DNA of 64,000 nt from an uncultured Eubacterium sp. (GTDB taxonomy: Bacteria; Bacillota; Clostridia; Lachnospirales; Lachnospiraceae). The stretch lies in the NCBI GenBank assembly GCA_949959185.1, contig CATLIX010000003.1, positions 40,296 to 104,295 on the forward strand. Direction: 5' to 3'. Shown one piece after another: positions 20,237-29,068 of this stretch; positions within the stretch are counted from its first letter, which is position 1, and each line of letters begins with the position of its first letter. Both the position numbers and the translations under genes were made by a program. The notes under the pieces were generated by a model. It saw nothing but the letters and a program-made list of their open reading frames with translations. It did no database searches and was not told the origin of the DNA.

Positions 20237-20632
20237 ATGAGCCGAAGAGAGATAAGAGAGCAGATATTCAAACTGTTGTTCCGGGCGGAATTTTATGAAG
20301 CGGAAGAACTGCCGGAGCAGCTGCAGTTGTTTTTGGAAGAACCGGACAGAAAAGAAGAAAAAGATACCCTTTACATTCAGGATAAATTTGAACAGATTCT
20401 GGCTCGTTTATCCGGGATTGACGAGATGATTAATCAGGTGGCCCAGGGCTGGAAGACCAGCCGGATGGGAAAAGTGGATCTGACCTTAATCCGCCTTGCG
20501 GTATATGAAATGAAATATGAGGAAGATGTCCCTGTGGGGGTGGCAATCAATGAAGCCGTGGAACTGGCCAAAAGCTACGGCACCGATGATTCGGCCTCCT
20601 TTGTCAACGGGATTCTTGCAAAACTGGTATGA
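20237..20632 (+). CDS. nusB: Transcription antitermination factor NusB
   Basis: The 131-residue all-helical protein binds boxA RNA with NusE in rRNA antitermination. SRREIREQIFKLLFRAEF, DLTLIRLAVYEM and VAINEAVELAKSYGTDDSASFVNGIL are typical. A longer frame from 20177 lacks the family N terminus; ATG 20237 follows GGAAAGGAA. Its stop overlaps the xseA start (ATGA). Confidence 0.95.
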   Translation: MSRREIREQIFKLLFRAEFYEAEELPEQLQLFLEEPDRKEEKDTLYIQDKFEQILARLSGIDEMINQVAQGWKTSRMGKVDLTLIRLAVYEMKYEEDVPVGVAINEAVELAKSYGTDDSASFVNGILAKLV

Positions 20633-21837
20633 CGAAGCATGTATATACCGTAGGCCAGGTGAACGCCTACATCAAAAATATGTTCGACCAGGATTTTATG
20701 ATGAACCGGATTTATGTGAAGGGAGAAGTTTCCAACTGTAAGTATCACACTTCAGGGCATATTTATTTTACCCTGAAGGATCATACGGGAGCTATTAACG
20801 GTGTGCTGTTTGCCGGAAACCGGAAGGGCCTTTCATTTACCATGAGAAACGGGGACAATGTGATTGCTCTGGGTTCCGTTTCTGTTTACGAGCGGGACGG
20901 AAAATACCAGCTTTATGCACGGGAAATTCTGCCGGACGGAGAAGGACTGCTGTACCGGCGTTTTGAACAGCTCAAACAGGAGCTGGAAGAGATGGGCATG
21001 TTTGCCCCGGAATACAAACAGCCCATTCCAAAGTATATCCGGACGCTGGGTATTGTGACAGCCCCCACCGGAGCGGCCATCCGGGATATTCAGAATATCA
21101 GCAGCCGGAGAAATCCCTGTGTACAGACCATTCTTTATCCGGCGCTGGTACAGGGAGAGGGAGCAGCGGCCAGTATTGTCAACGGCATTCATGCACTGGA
21201 ACAGTTGGGTGTGGATGTGATTATTGCAGGACGGGGCGGCGGTTCCATGGAAGATTTGTGGGCCTTTAATGAAGAAATCGTGGCAAGGGCCATATTTGAA
21301 TGTTCCGTTCCTGTTATTTCGGCAGTGGGCCATGAGACGGATACCACCATCGCTGATTATGTGGCGGATTTGCGGGCGCCCACTCCTTCTGCGGCTGCGG
21401 AACTGGCGGTTTATGATATCCGGGAGCTGGAAGGGCTGCTGCTGTCTCTGCGGCTGGCTCTGAACCGGGGCATTACGGACAGGCTGGAACGATCAGAAGA
21501 GCGACTGAGGCAGTACGAGAGCAGAATCCGTCTGCTGAGCCCTCAGAGACGCCTGAATGAAAAGCGGCAGACTGCCGCTGATCTGGAAGACAGGCTCCGC
21601 ATGAGGATGGAACATGTTCTGATGCAGAAAAAGCATGAGATGGAACTTTCCGCAGAACGACTGGAAGCACTGTCTCCAATCCGGAAATTAAGCCAGGGAT
21701 ATTCTTTTGTGGCGGATGAAGCAGGCCGGGGTATTTCAGATGTGGAACGATTGGACAGGGGAGACACCCTGTACATTCACATGCTGAACGGAAACGTGAC
21801 CGCGGAAGTAACAGAAATTGAACGGGAGGGCATATGA
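20629..21837 (+). CDS. xseA: Exodeoxyribonuclease VII large subunit
   Basis: The 402-residue protein has the N-terminal OB fold (YVKGEVSNCKYHTSGHIYFTLK), the catalytic core (GIVTAPTGAAIRDI, GRGGGSMEDLWAFN, SAVGHETDTTIADYVADLRAPTPSAAAEL) and a C-terminal coiled coil. With XseB it degrades single-stranded DNA from both ends. ATGA overlaps join it to nusB and xseB. Confidence 0.97.
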   Translation: MTKHVYTVGQVNAYIKNMFDQDFMMNRIYVKGEVSNCKYHTSGHIYFTLKDHTGAINGVLFAGNRKGLSFTMRNGDNVIALGSVSVYERDGKYQLYAREILPDGEGLLYRRFEQLKQELEEMGMFAPEYKQPIPKYIRTLGIVTAPTGAAIRDIQNISSRRNPCVQTILYPALVQGEGAAASIVNGIHALEQLGVDVIIAGRGGGSMEDLWAFNEEIVARAIFECSVPVISAVGHETDTTIADYVADLRAPTPSAAAELAVYDIRELEGLLLSLRLALNRGITDRLERSEERLRQYESRIRLLSPQRRLNEKRQTAADLEDRLRMRMEHVLMQKKHEMELSAERLEALSPIRKLSQGYSFVADEAGRGISDVERLDRGDTLYIHMLNGNVTAEVTEIEREGI

Positions 21838-22082
21838 GCCGGACAGAGAAAAAAGAACCGTCCCTGGAGGAAACCTTTCAGGAACTGGAACAGATTATAG
21901 AAAAAATGCAGGACCGGGAAGTGACGCTGGAGGAATCCTTCACCCTGTACGAACAGGGGATTCACAAACTCCGTTACTGCAATGAGAAAATAGATTATGT
22001 GGAAAAGAAAATGCTTGTCCTGGATGAACAGGGTGAACTGAGGCCTTTTGACGGGCCGGAGCAGGAAACAGGCAGTACATAA
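21834..22082 (+). CDS. xseB: Exodeoxyribonuclease VII small subunit
   Basis: The 82-residue helical protein shows the XseB pattern SLEETFQELEQIIEKMQDRE, LEESFTLYEQGIHKL. Several copies surround one XseA. Its start overlaps the xseA stop (ATGA). Confidence 0.95.
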   Translation: MSRTEKKEPSLEETFQELEQIIEKMQDREVTLEESFTLYEQGIHKLRYCNEKIDYVEKKMLVLDEQGELRPFDGPEQETGST

Positions 22083-22175
22083 GAACTGTGAAAGAAAGCA
22101 CAGGCGGCCATGAAGCCTGTTTCAGGGCAGGAAGGTTGTGGCGGCGGAAGGATTTTCAGAAAGGACAGGACAGAT

Positions 22176-23063
22176 ATGGATATAAAAGCAGAAATTGCAG
22201 TCCGGACAGAACAGATTGAAGCTGTAATCAGAGCGTATCTTCCGGAAGAAGAAGGCCTGCAGAAAACGGTGATATCAGCCATGAATTACAGCCTGCTGGC
22301 AGGCGGAAAACGTCTGCGGCCCATGCTGATGCAGGAAACTTACCGCATGTTCGGCGGCAGGTCCAAAGTAGTAGAGCCTTTTATGGCGGCAATAGAGATG
22401 ATACATACCTATTCTCTGGTACATGATGATCTGCCCGCCATGGATAACGATGAATACCGGCGGGGGAAAAAAACCACCCATGCACAGTTTGGGGAAGCCA
22501 TGGGAATTCTGGCCGGCGACGGACTGCTGAATTACGCTTTTGAAACTGCGGCGAAAGCCTTTGAGACAGAACCGGGAAATGCCCGTATCGGAAAGGCCTT
22601 CCAGGTCCTTGCCGGGAAATCCGGGATTTACGGAATGCTGGGCGGACAGTGTGTGGATGTGGAGATGGAAGGAAAGCCTGTGACAGAAGAAACACTGCAG
22701 TTTATTTACCGCCTGAAAACCGGGGCGCTGCTGGAAAGCGCCATGCTCATCGGCGCCATACTGGCCGGAGCCACCGGAAGCGAACAGCGGCAGGTGGAGC
22801 AGGCGGCCGGAGAACTGGGTATGGCTTTTCAGATACAGGACGATATTCTGGATGTGACCGGCAGCACGGAGGTTCTGGGCAAGCCCACGGGCAGCGATGA
22901 AAAGAATCATAAGACTACTTATGTGACCCTTTGGGGGATTGAGAAAGGGAAAGCGGAAGTAGAAAGGCTTTCCAGACACAGTGTGGAATTAATCAATACG
23001 CTGGTAGTGAAAAATGAATTTCTGACAAATCTGATGCTGGAACTGATACAACGGGAAAAATAG
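22176..23063 (+). CDS. ispA: Polyprenyl (farnesyl/geranylgeranyl) diphosphate synthase
   Basis: The 295-residue isoprenoid chain elongase has LLAGGKRLRPML, the first Asp-rich motif HDDLPAMDND, GDGLLNYAFE, and the second motif QDDILDVTGS. It condenses IPP with allylic diphosphates. An upstream ATG at 22110 is in frame, but ATG 22176 has AGGACAGG and starts at the family position. It stands next to dxs, the first enzyme of the same precursor pathway. Confidence 0.93.
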   Translation: MDIKAEIAVRTEQIEAVIRAYLPEEEGLQKTVISAMNYSLLAGGKRLRPMLMQETYRMFGGRSKVVEPFMAAIEMIHTYSLVHDDLPAMDNDEYRRGKKTTHAQFGEAMGILAGDGLLNYAFETAAKAFETEPGNARIGKAFQVLAGKSGIYGMLGGQCVDVEMEGKPVTEETLQFIYRLKTGALLESAMLIGAILAGATGSEQRQVEQAAGELGMAFQIQDDILDVTGSTEVLGKPTGSDEKNHKTTYVTLWGIEKGKAEVERLSRHSVELINTLVVKNEFLTNLMLELIQREK

Positions 23064-23114
23064 CCTGATGAACGGGTGATAAGTAACGATACAGGAGAAG
23101 GAAGGGGATTATCT

Positions 23115-24989
23115 ATGGTATTGGAGAAAATAGAGGAACCCAACGATATAAAAAAACTGGAAGAATCAGAGTTACCGGTACTGGCAGAGGAAATCAGAGA
23201 ATTTCTGATTCGGCAGGTTGCGGAGCATGGCGGTCATCTGGCGTCCAACCTTGGGGTGGTGGAGCTTACGATGGCCCTGCACCTGTTTTTTCAGTTGCCG
23301 GAGGATAAAATAATCTGGGATGTGGGACACCAGTCCTATACCCATAAACTGCTGACGGGCCGGAAAAAGGGGTTTGACAGTCTGCGGCAGTTCGGCGGCA
23401 TGAGCGGATTTCCCAAACGGAAAGAAAGCAGATGTGACAGTTTTGATACGGGACACAGTTCCACTTCCATTTCAGCAGGGCTGGGCTATGCGGCGGCCAG
23501 AGAACTGACCGGAGAAGACTACAGGGTGGTTTCTGTTATCGGGGACGGAGCACTGACCGGAGGAATGGCCTATGAAGCCTTAAACAATGCTTCCAGGTTA
23601 AAGACGAATTTTATTATTGTGCTGAACGACAACAAAATGTCCATTTCAGAAAATGTGGGAGGCCTCTCCAGACATCTCATCAATCTGCGTACGGCGGACG
23701 CTTATCAGGGGCTGAAGACAGGGGTGACCAATTCCCTGAACAAAATACCCGTATACGGGGAACGCATGGTGGAACAGATTCGCAGAACCAAAAGCGGCAT
23801 CAAGCAGCTTCTGATACCGGGAATGCTGTTTGAAAATATGGGAATTACCTATCTGGGCCCGGTGGACGGACATGATATCGGCGGAATGCTGCGGGTATTC
23901 CGGGACGCTTCCAGAGTGGACGGGGCGGTGGTAGTTCATGTGCTCACCCAGAAAGGGAAAGGCTATGTTCCGGCAGAACGCCATCCTGCCAGATTTCACG
24001 GAACGGAGCCCTTTCATATTGAAACGGGACTTCCTCTGAAGAAAAGAAACAAAGCCAATTACACCGACGTTTTTTCCACAGTTATGCGCAAACTGGGAGA
24101 ACGGGATGAGAAGGTAACTGCCATTACAGCGGCTATGGAAGACGGAACAGGCCTCAAACGGTTTCACAATATGTTCCCGGAACGGTTTTTTGATGTGGGA
24201 ATTGCGGAGGAACATGCAGTGACCTTTGCGGCAGGGCTGGCAGCAGCGGGAATGAAACCGGTAGTGGCAGTGTATTCTTCCTTTTTGCAGAGGGCTTACG
24301 ACCAGATACTCCATGATGTGTGTATCCAGGATTTGCCGGTGACTTTTGCCATAGACCGGGCGGGGCTTGTGGGCAGCGACGGAGAAACCCATCAGGGGAT
24401 TTTCGATTTGTCCTGGCTTTCTTCTGTTCCAAATATGAGTGTTATGGCTCCCAAAAACAAGTGGGAGCTTTCCGACATGGTGAAATTTGCAGTCAGTTAC
24501 GGACATCCTGTTGCCATCCGTTATCCCAGAGGAGAAGCCTGGGCAGAGCTGAAAGAATATCGGGCTGAAATTGTCCGGGGAAAAAGCGAAGTGATTTATG
24601 AGGAAAGCCAGATTGCACTGCTGGCGGTGGGAAGCATGGTGAAAACAGCCTGTCAGGTCCGGGAAAATCTGAAAAAGCTGGGGTATGGCTGTACTCTGGT
24701 GAATGTGCGGTTTGTGAAACCTCTGGACAGGGAACTGCTGGAGCGGCTGACTGCTTCCCATGAGTTGCTGGTAACCATGGAAGAAAATGTTCTGAGCGGC
24801 GGATTCGGAGAACATGCAGTCCGTTATCTGGAAACGGAAAAAGGGCCGGAACATGTTCCGAAATTCCTGAATATCGCCATCGAGGACGTATATGTGGAGC
24901 ATGGAAATGTGGAACTTCTGCGGCAGGAACTGGGTCTTGACGCTGCTTCCGTCACAGACAGAATCACAGAAGCAATGGAAAGGCTGTAA
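23115..24989 (+). CDS. dxs: 1-Deoxy-D-xylulose-5-phosphate synthase
   Basis: The 624-residue TPP enzyme makes DXP from pyruvate and glyceraldehyde 3-phosphate. Motifs: WDVGHQSYTHKLLTGR, the TPP motif GDGALTGGMAYEALNNA, the active Glu in GIAEEHAVTFAAG, and DRAGLVGSDGETHQG. ATG 23115 follows AAGGAAGGGG by about eight bases and is preferred over 23076. It sits between ispA and tlyA in one transcription direction. Confidence 0.97.
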   Translation: MVLEKIEEPNDIKKLEESELPVLAEEIREFLIRQVAEHGGHLASNLGVVELTMALHLFFQLPEDKIIWDVGHQSYTHKLLTGRKKGFDSLRQFGGMSGFPKRKESRCDSFDTGHSSTSISAGLGYAAARELTGEDYRVVSVIGDGALTGGMAYEALNNASRLKTNFIIVLNDNKMSISENVGGLSRHLINLRTADAYQGLKTGVTNSLNKIPVYGERMVEQIRRTKSGIKQLLIPGMLFENMGITYLGPVDGHDIGGMLRVFRDASRVDGAVVVHVLTQKGKGYVPAERHPARFHGTEPFHIETGLPLKKRNKANYTDVFSTVMRKLGERDEKVTAITAAMEDGTGLKRFHNMFPERFFDVGIAEEHAVTFAAGLAAAGMKPVVAVYSSFLQRAYDQILHDVCIQDLPVTFAIDRAGLVGSDGETHQGIFDLSWLSSVPNMSVMAPKNKWELSDMVKFAVSYGHPVAIRYPRGEAWAELKEYRAEIVRGKSEVIYEESQIALLAVGSMVKTACQVRENLKKLGYGCTLVNVRFVKPLDRELLERLTASHELLVTMEENVLSGGFGEHAVRYLETEKGPEHVPKFLNIAIEDVYVEHGNVELLRQELGLDAASVTDRITEAMERL

Positions 24990-25010
24990 CAGGAAAGAGA
25001 GACGGTAAAT

Positions 25011-25817
25011 ATGAAAGAGAGACTGGACGTACTGCTGGTACAGCGCGGGTTTGCTCCTTCCAGAGAAAAGGCAAAGGCCATGATTATGGAAGGGAATGTA
25101 TTTGTGGCAGGTCAGAGAGAAGACAAGGCGGGCACTTCTTTTGATGTAAAAGCAGAAATTGAAGTGCGGGGAAATACCCTCAGATATGTGAGCAGGGGCG
25201 GATTGAAGCTGGAAAAGGCCATGAAACAGTTTCAAATCAGCCTCGCAGACAGAATCTGTATGGATATCGGAGCTTCCACCGGCGGATTTACAGACTGTAT
25301 GCTGCAAAACGGAGCTGCAAAGGTGTACGCGGTGGACGTGGGATACGGACAGTTTGCATGGAAGCTGCGGCAGGATGAGCGGGTAGTCTGTATGGAGAAA
25401 ACCAATATCCGGTATGTGACGCCGGAGGATATCGGGGACGTACTGGATTTTGCCTCGGTGGATGTTTCCTTTATTTCCCTTACCAAAGTCCTTCCCCCGG
25501 TCAGAGAGCTGCTGAAAGACCAGGGCGAACTGGTATGTCTCATCAAGCCCCAGTTTGAAGCAGGAAGGGAAAAAGTCGGGAAAAAGGGCGTAGTCCGGGA
25601 CCCCAAAGTGCAGGAGGAAGTAATCAGGAAAGTCCTGGACGCTGCAGAAGAACTGGGATTCGGAATCCGGAATCTGGACTTTTCGCCCATTAAGGGGCCG
25701 GAGGGAAATATCGAATATCTGGTACATATGCAGAAAGGTCTGAACAGTCAGGAGGCGTCTGTGGATGGAGCCGCTGTGGTGGCACTGGCCCATAAAACAC
25801 TGGACGAAAAAGTATGA
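25011..25817 (+). CDS. tlyA: TlyA family rRNA (cytidine-2'-O)-methyltransferase
   Basis: The 268-residue protein has an N-terminal S4 domain (RLDVLLVQRGFAPSREKAKAMI) and a FtsJ-like methyltransferase domain with the SAM motif MDIGASTGGFTDC, YAVDVGYGQFAWKL, and LIKPQFEAGREKVGKKGVV. Homologues methylate 16S and 23S rRNA and were long named haemolysin A. It overlaps nadK by ATGA. Confidence 0.95.
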   Translation: MKERLDVLLVQRGFAPSREKAKAMIMEGNVFVAGQREDKAGTSFDVKAEIEVRGNTLRYVSRGGLKLEKAMKQFQISLADRICMDIGASTGGFTDCMLQNGAAKVYAVDVGYGQFAWKLRQDERVVCMEKTNIRYVTPEDIGDVLDFASVDVSFISLTKVLPPVRELLKDQGELVCLIKPQFEAGREKVGKKGVVRDPKVQEEVIRKVLDAAEELGFGIRNLDFSPIKGPEGNIEYLVHMQKGLNSQEASVDGAAVVALAHKTLDEKV

Positions 25818-26671
25818 AATATTTTTATGTGATTGCAAATTCCGGAAAAGACAGGCAGTTAAAACTCACAGAGAAAATCTGCAGTTTTGTGGCGGAGCAC
25901 GGAGGCGTCTGCGGATATCAGGCAAATCAGGGGCCTGACGGAGATTTGTTTGACCAGGAACAGATTCCGGAAGAGACGGAATGCATTCTGGTGGTGGGAG
26001 GAGACGGAACCCTCCTGAGTGCTGCCAGAACCATGGCAGACCGGAAAATACCTCTGATAGGGGTGAATACGGGCCATGTGGGCTATCTCTGTGAACTGGA
26101 AGCAGACACGGTGATTTCCGGCGTGGAACGCCTTCTGACCGAAGACACATATACTGTGGAACATCGTATGCTGCTGGCAGGGCGTTGCATGACGGAAGAC
26201 GGAGAAGGAGAGGAATGGCGGGCGCTGAACGATATTGTGATTCACCGCTGTGGCAGGCTGCAGGTGGTGGATTTGATTATTTCCGTCAACGGGCAGTACC
26301 TGAATACCTACAGTGCGGACGGCATGATTATTGCCACGCCCACCGGTTCCACCGCCTACAGCATGTCGGCGGGAGGCCCCATTGTGGACCCCAAGGCCAG
26401 CCTTCTGCTGATAACCCCTATCAGTCCCCATTCCCTCAATGCCAAAAGTATTGTGCTGGACGGGGAAGATGAGATTACCATTCAGGTTGCCAGAAGGAAC
26501 GAGGAGCAGAAAGAAAGCCTGGAAGTCAGCTTTGACGGGGAACCCGTGGGAACACTCCGGGCAGGAGAGGAAATTATAATAAAAAAGGCTCAGGCCTGCA
26601 CCAGAATACTGAAACTGAGCCAGCTCAGTTTTCTGGAGCGTCTTCGGAAAAAATTGCAGGGATATACCTGA
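25814..26671 (+). CDS. nadK: NAD kinase
   Basis: The 285-residue enzyme makes NADP. The motif GGDGTLLSAAR, NTGHVGYLCEL, the ALNDIVIHR region and TPTGSTAYSMSAGGPIV are diagnostic. It starts inside the tlyA stop and ends 12 bases before argR. Confidence 0.97.
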   Translation: MKYFYVIANSGKDRQLKLTEKICSFVAEHGGVCGYQANQGPDGDLFDQEQIPEETECILVVGGDGTLLSAARTMADRKIPLIGVNTGHVGYLCELEADTVISGVERLLTEDTYTVEHRMLLAGRCMTEDGEGEEWRALNDIVIHRCGRLQVVDLIISVNGQYLNTYSADGMIIATPTGSTAYSMSAGGPIVDPKASLLLITPISPHSLNAKSIVLDGEDEITIQVARRNEEQKESLEVSFDGEPVGTLRAGEEIIIKKAQACTRILKLSQLSFLERLRKKLQGYT

Positions 26672-26683
26672 CAGGAGGGAGCC

Positions 26684-27136
26684 ATGAAGTCGAAACGCCA
26701 GGCAAAAATTCTGGAAATTATTTCAAAATACAGCATTAAGACACAGGAAGAACTCTCCGAACATCTGGAGCAGGAAGGATTTCATGTAACGCAGGCCACC
26801 GTATCCAGGGATATCCGGGAACTGAAGCTGACCAGAGTGGCAAACGGTACAGGGCAGCAGAAATATATTTCTCTGCGTGAAAAACATACGGATTTAAGTG
26901 AAAAATATACCAGGATTTTCCGGGAGGGATTTGTGTCCATGGATATGGCCCAGAATATTCTGGTGATTAAAACGGTTTCCGGTATGGCCATGGCAGTTGC
27001 AGCGGCTCTGGACGCCATGGACTGCCATGAGATTGTAGGCAGCATTGCAGGAGACGACACCATTATGTGTGCGGTGCGTACCCTGGAGGATACGGAATCT
27101 CTGATGAAGCGTCTGCGGAAAATGACAGAGAACTGA
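26684..27136 (+). CDS. argR: Arginine repressor ArgR
   Basis: The 150-residue protein has the N-terminal winged helix (TQATVSRDIRELKLTRV) and the C-terminal arginine-binding hexamerisation domain (VAAALDAMDCHEIVGSIAGDDTIM). It controls arginine synthesis and use. CAGGAGGGAG stands before the ATG. Its place between nadK and recN is conserved in Firmicutes. Confidence 0.96.
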   Translation: MKSKRQAKILEIISKYSIKTQEELSEHLEQEGFHVTQATVSRDIRELKLTRVANGTGQQKYISLREKHTDLSEKYTRIFREGFVSMDMAQNILVIKTVSGMAMAVAAALDAMDCHEIVGSIAGDDTIMCAVRTLEDTESLMKRLRKMTEN

Positions 27137-27199
27137 GCGGCAGAAAAAGGACCGGAAAAATTACCTGAAAATTACGGAGAATTAAAAGGAGAAAGGGAT

Positions 27200-28873
27200 A
27201 TGTTGGTAAGTCTGCATGTGAAAAATCTGGCCCTGATGGAGGAGGCAGAGGTGGAATTTGGAAATGGACTGAACATTCTGTCCGGCGAAACGGGAGCCGG
27301 AAAATCCATTATCATCGGTTCCATCAATCTGGCTCTGGGAGAAAAGGCGCCGAAGGAGATGCTGCGGGAGCAGGCAGAATATGCCCTGGTGGAGCTGATT
27401 TTCCGGGTGGAAAATGAAGAACAGAGAAAGCTGCTGGAGGAGATGGATATTTTTCCGGAAAATGAGGAAATTATTATGTCAAGAAAAATTACTGCCTCCC
27501 GGAGCGTGGGGAAAATCAACTCAGAAACTGTTTCCGCTTCCCGTATGCGGCAGGCGGCGGCACTTTTGATTGATATTCACGGACAGCATGAGCACCAGTC
27601 TCTGCTTCAGAAGAAAAAACATCTGGAAATCCTGGACGAGTACGGAAAAGAGCAGTTAGCCTCCAAAAAGCAGCTTTTAAAACAGCGTTATCAGGAATAT
27701 CAGAAGTTGCTGGAAGAACGTCAGCAGGCCCTTTCCGAGGGAGAAGGAAGAGAGCGGGAGTTGTCTTTTCTGGAATATGAAATTCAGGAAATTGAAGATG
27801 CTGCCCTGGTAGCCGGAGAAGATGAAGAACTGGAGCTTTCTTATCGGAAAATGGCCAATAGCCGCAAAATTATGGAAGCGGCGGGAACTGCCTATGAAAT
27901 GACAGGGGGCGGCGGAAGCGCCACGGAACAGCTTGGACGGGCATTGCGGGAACTGCAGACCGTGTCGGATTTTGACCCTCACCTGGAAGGGCTACGGGAA
28001 CAGCTGGAAGAGGTGGACAGTCTGCTGAATGATTTCAACCGGGAATTGTCCGGTTATATTTCCCAGGAGGAATTTGACGGAGAAACTTTTTCCCAGGTGG
28101 AAAAACGCCTGGATGAAATCAATCATCTGAAAGATAAATTCGGCGGAAGTATCGAAGCAGTCCTGCAGGCAAAAGAGGAAAAGAAGCAGAAATACCATCG
28201 ACTGAAAAACCATGAAGCATATCTGGCCGGACTGGAGGAACGTCTGGAAAAAGCGGAAGGAGCCCTTCAGAAAACCTCGGCGGAAGTGTCAAAAATCCGG
28301 AAAAAATATGCAAAAAAACTTGTAAAGCAGGTAAAGGAAGCGCTGGTGGATTTAAACTTCCTGGATGTGGAATTTACCATGGAATTTCAGGAAACCAAAG
28401 GTTATACATCTAACGGGACAGATGACGCGGAGTTTCTGATTTCCACCAATCCGGGTGAGTCGGTAAAGCCTCTGGGCAGGGTGGCTTCCGGCGGTGAACT
28501 GAGCCGGATTATGCTGGCCATCAAAACTATCCTGGCGGAAAGCGACCGGATTGAAACGCTGATTTTTGATGAAATCGACGCGGGAATCAGCGGAAGGACA
28601 GCCCAGATGGTGGCTGAGAAAATGAATGTAATCGGCAAAAATCATCAGATTATCTGTATTACCCATCTTCCTCAGATTGCAGCTATGGCAGATTACCATT
28701 TTCTGATTCGGAAGGATGTCATCAATCACGTAACGGTTTCCAATATTTCCCTGCTGGATGAACAGGAAAGCATTACGGAACTGGGACGTATGCTGGGCGG
28801 TGTGAAAATTACCGATAAAGTGATGGAAAGCGCCGGAGAAATGAAAGAACTTGCCCGGAAAATCAAGAGCTGA
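27200..28873 (+). CDS. recN: DNA repair protein RecN
   Basis: The 557-residue SMC-like ATPase has Walker A SGETGAGKSII near the N terminus, long coiled coils, and at the C terminus the signature VASGGELSRIMLAIK and Walker B LIFDEIDAGISGRTA. It holds broken ends in double-strand break repair. No LexA box is evident in the short gap before it. Confidence 0.97.
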   Translation: MLVSLHVKNLALMEEAEVEFGNGLNILSGETGAGKSIIIGSINLALGEKAPKEMLREQAEYALVELIFRVENEEQRKLLEEMDIFPENEEIIMSRKITASRSVGKINSETVSASRMRQAAALLIDIHGQHEHQSLLQKKKHLEILDEYGKEQLASKKQLLKQRYQEYQKLLEERQQALSEGEGRERELSFLEYEIQEIEDAALVAGEDEELELSYRKMANSRKIMEAAGTAYEMTGGGGSATEQLGRALRELQTVSDFDPHLEGLREQLEEVDSLLNDFNRELSGYISQEEFDGETFSQVEKRLDEINHLKDKFGGSIEAVLQAKEEKKQKYHRLKNHEAYLAGLEERLEKAEGALQKTSAEVSKIRKKYAKKLVKQVKEALVDLNFLDVEFTMEFQETKGYTSNGTDDAEFLISTNPGESVKPLGRVASGGELSRIMLAIKTILAESDRIETLIFDEIDAGISGRTAQMVAEKMNVIGKNHQIICITHLPQIAAMADYHFLIRKDVINHVTVSNISLLDEQESITELGRMLGGVKITDKVMESAGEMKELARKIKS

Positions 28874-28884
28874 ACGTAAGAAAA

Positions 28885-28973
28885 TTTATCCGGAAAAATA
28901 AAAGCAGAAAAATAAAAAACTTTATCCGGAAAAATAAAAGCAGAAAAATAAGAAAAATTTATCCGGAAAGTTA
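28885..28973. repeat. Short tandem repeat after recN (36-37 bp unit)
   Basis: TTTATCCGGAAA recurs at 28885, 28921 and 28958. The first two units share AAATAAAAGCAGAAAAATAA; the third is partial. It is A-rich and noncoding. Confidence 0.85.
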
Positions 28974-29017
28974 AAAAATCCCAGATTTAAAACAGCAGAA
29001 TTTCACATACTAAAAAA

Positions 29018-29052
29018 GGATTTCAATTTGAATAAGATTGAAGTCTTTTTTT
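29018..29052 (+). terminator. Terminator between recN and spoIVB
   Basis: Arms GATTTCAAT and ATTGAAGTC (one G-T pair) enclose nine bases and are followed by seven T. Confidence 0.8.
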
Positions 29053-29068
29053 GAGAGGATGTGAAAGG

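Noticed and set aside
23646..25838. A 730-codon open frame on the minus strand
   Set aside because: It lies opposite dxs and tlyA, which have full family motifs. The Cys/His-rich translation is typical of an antisense shadow.
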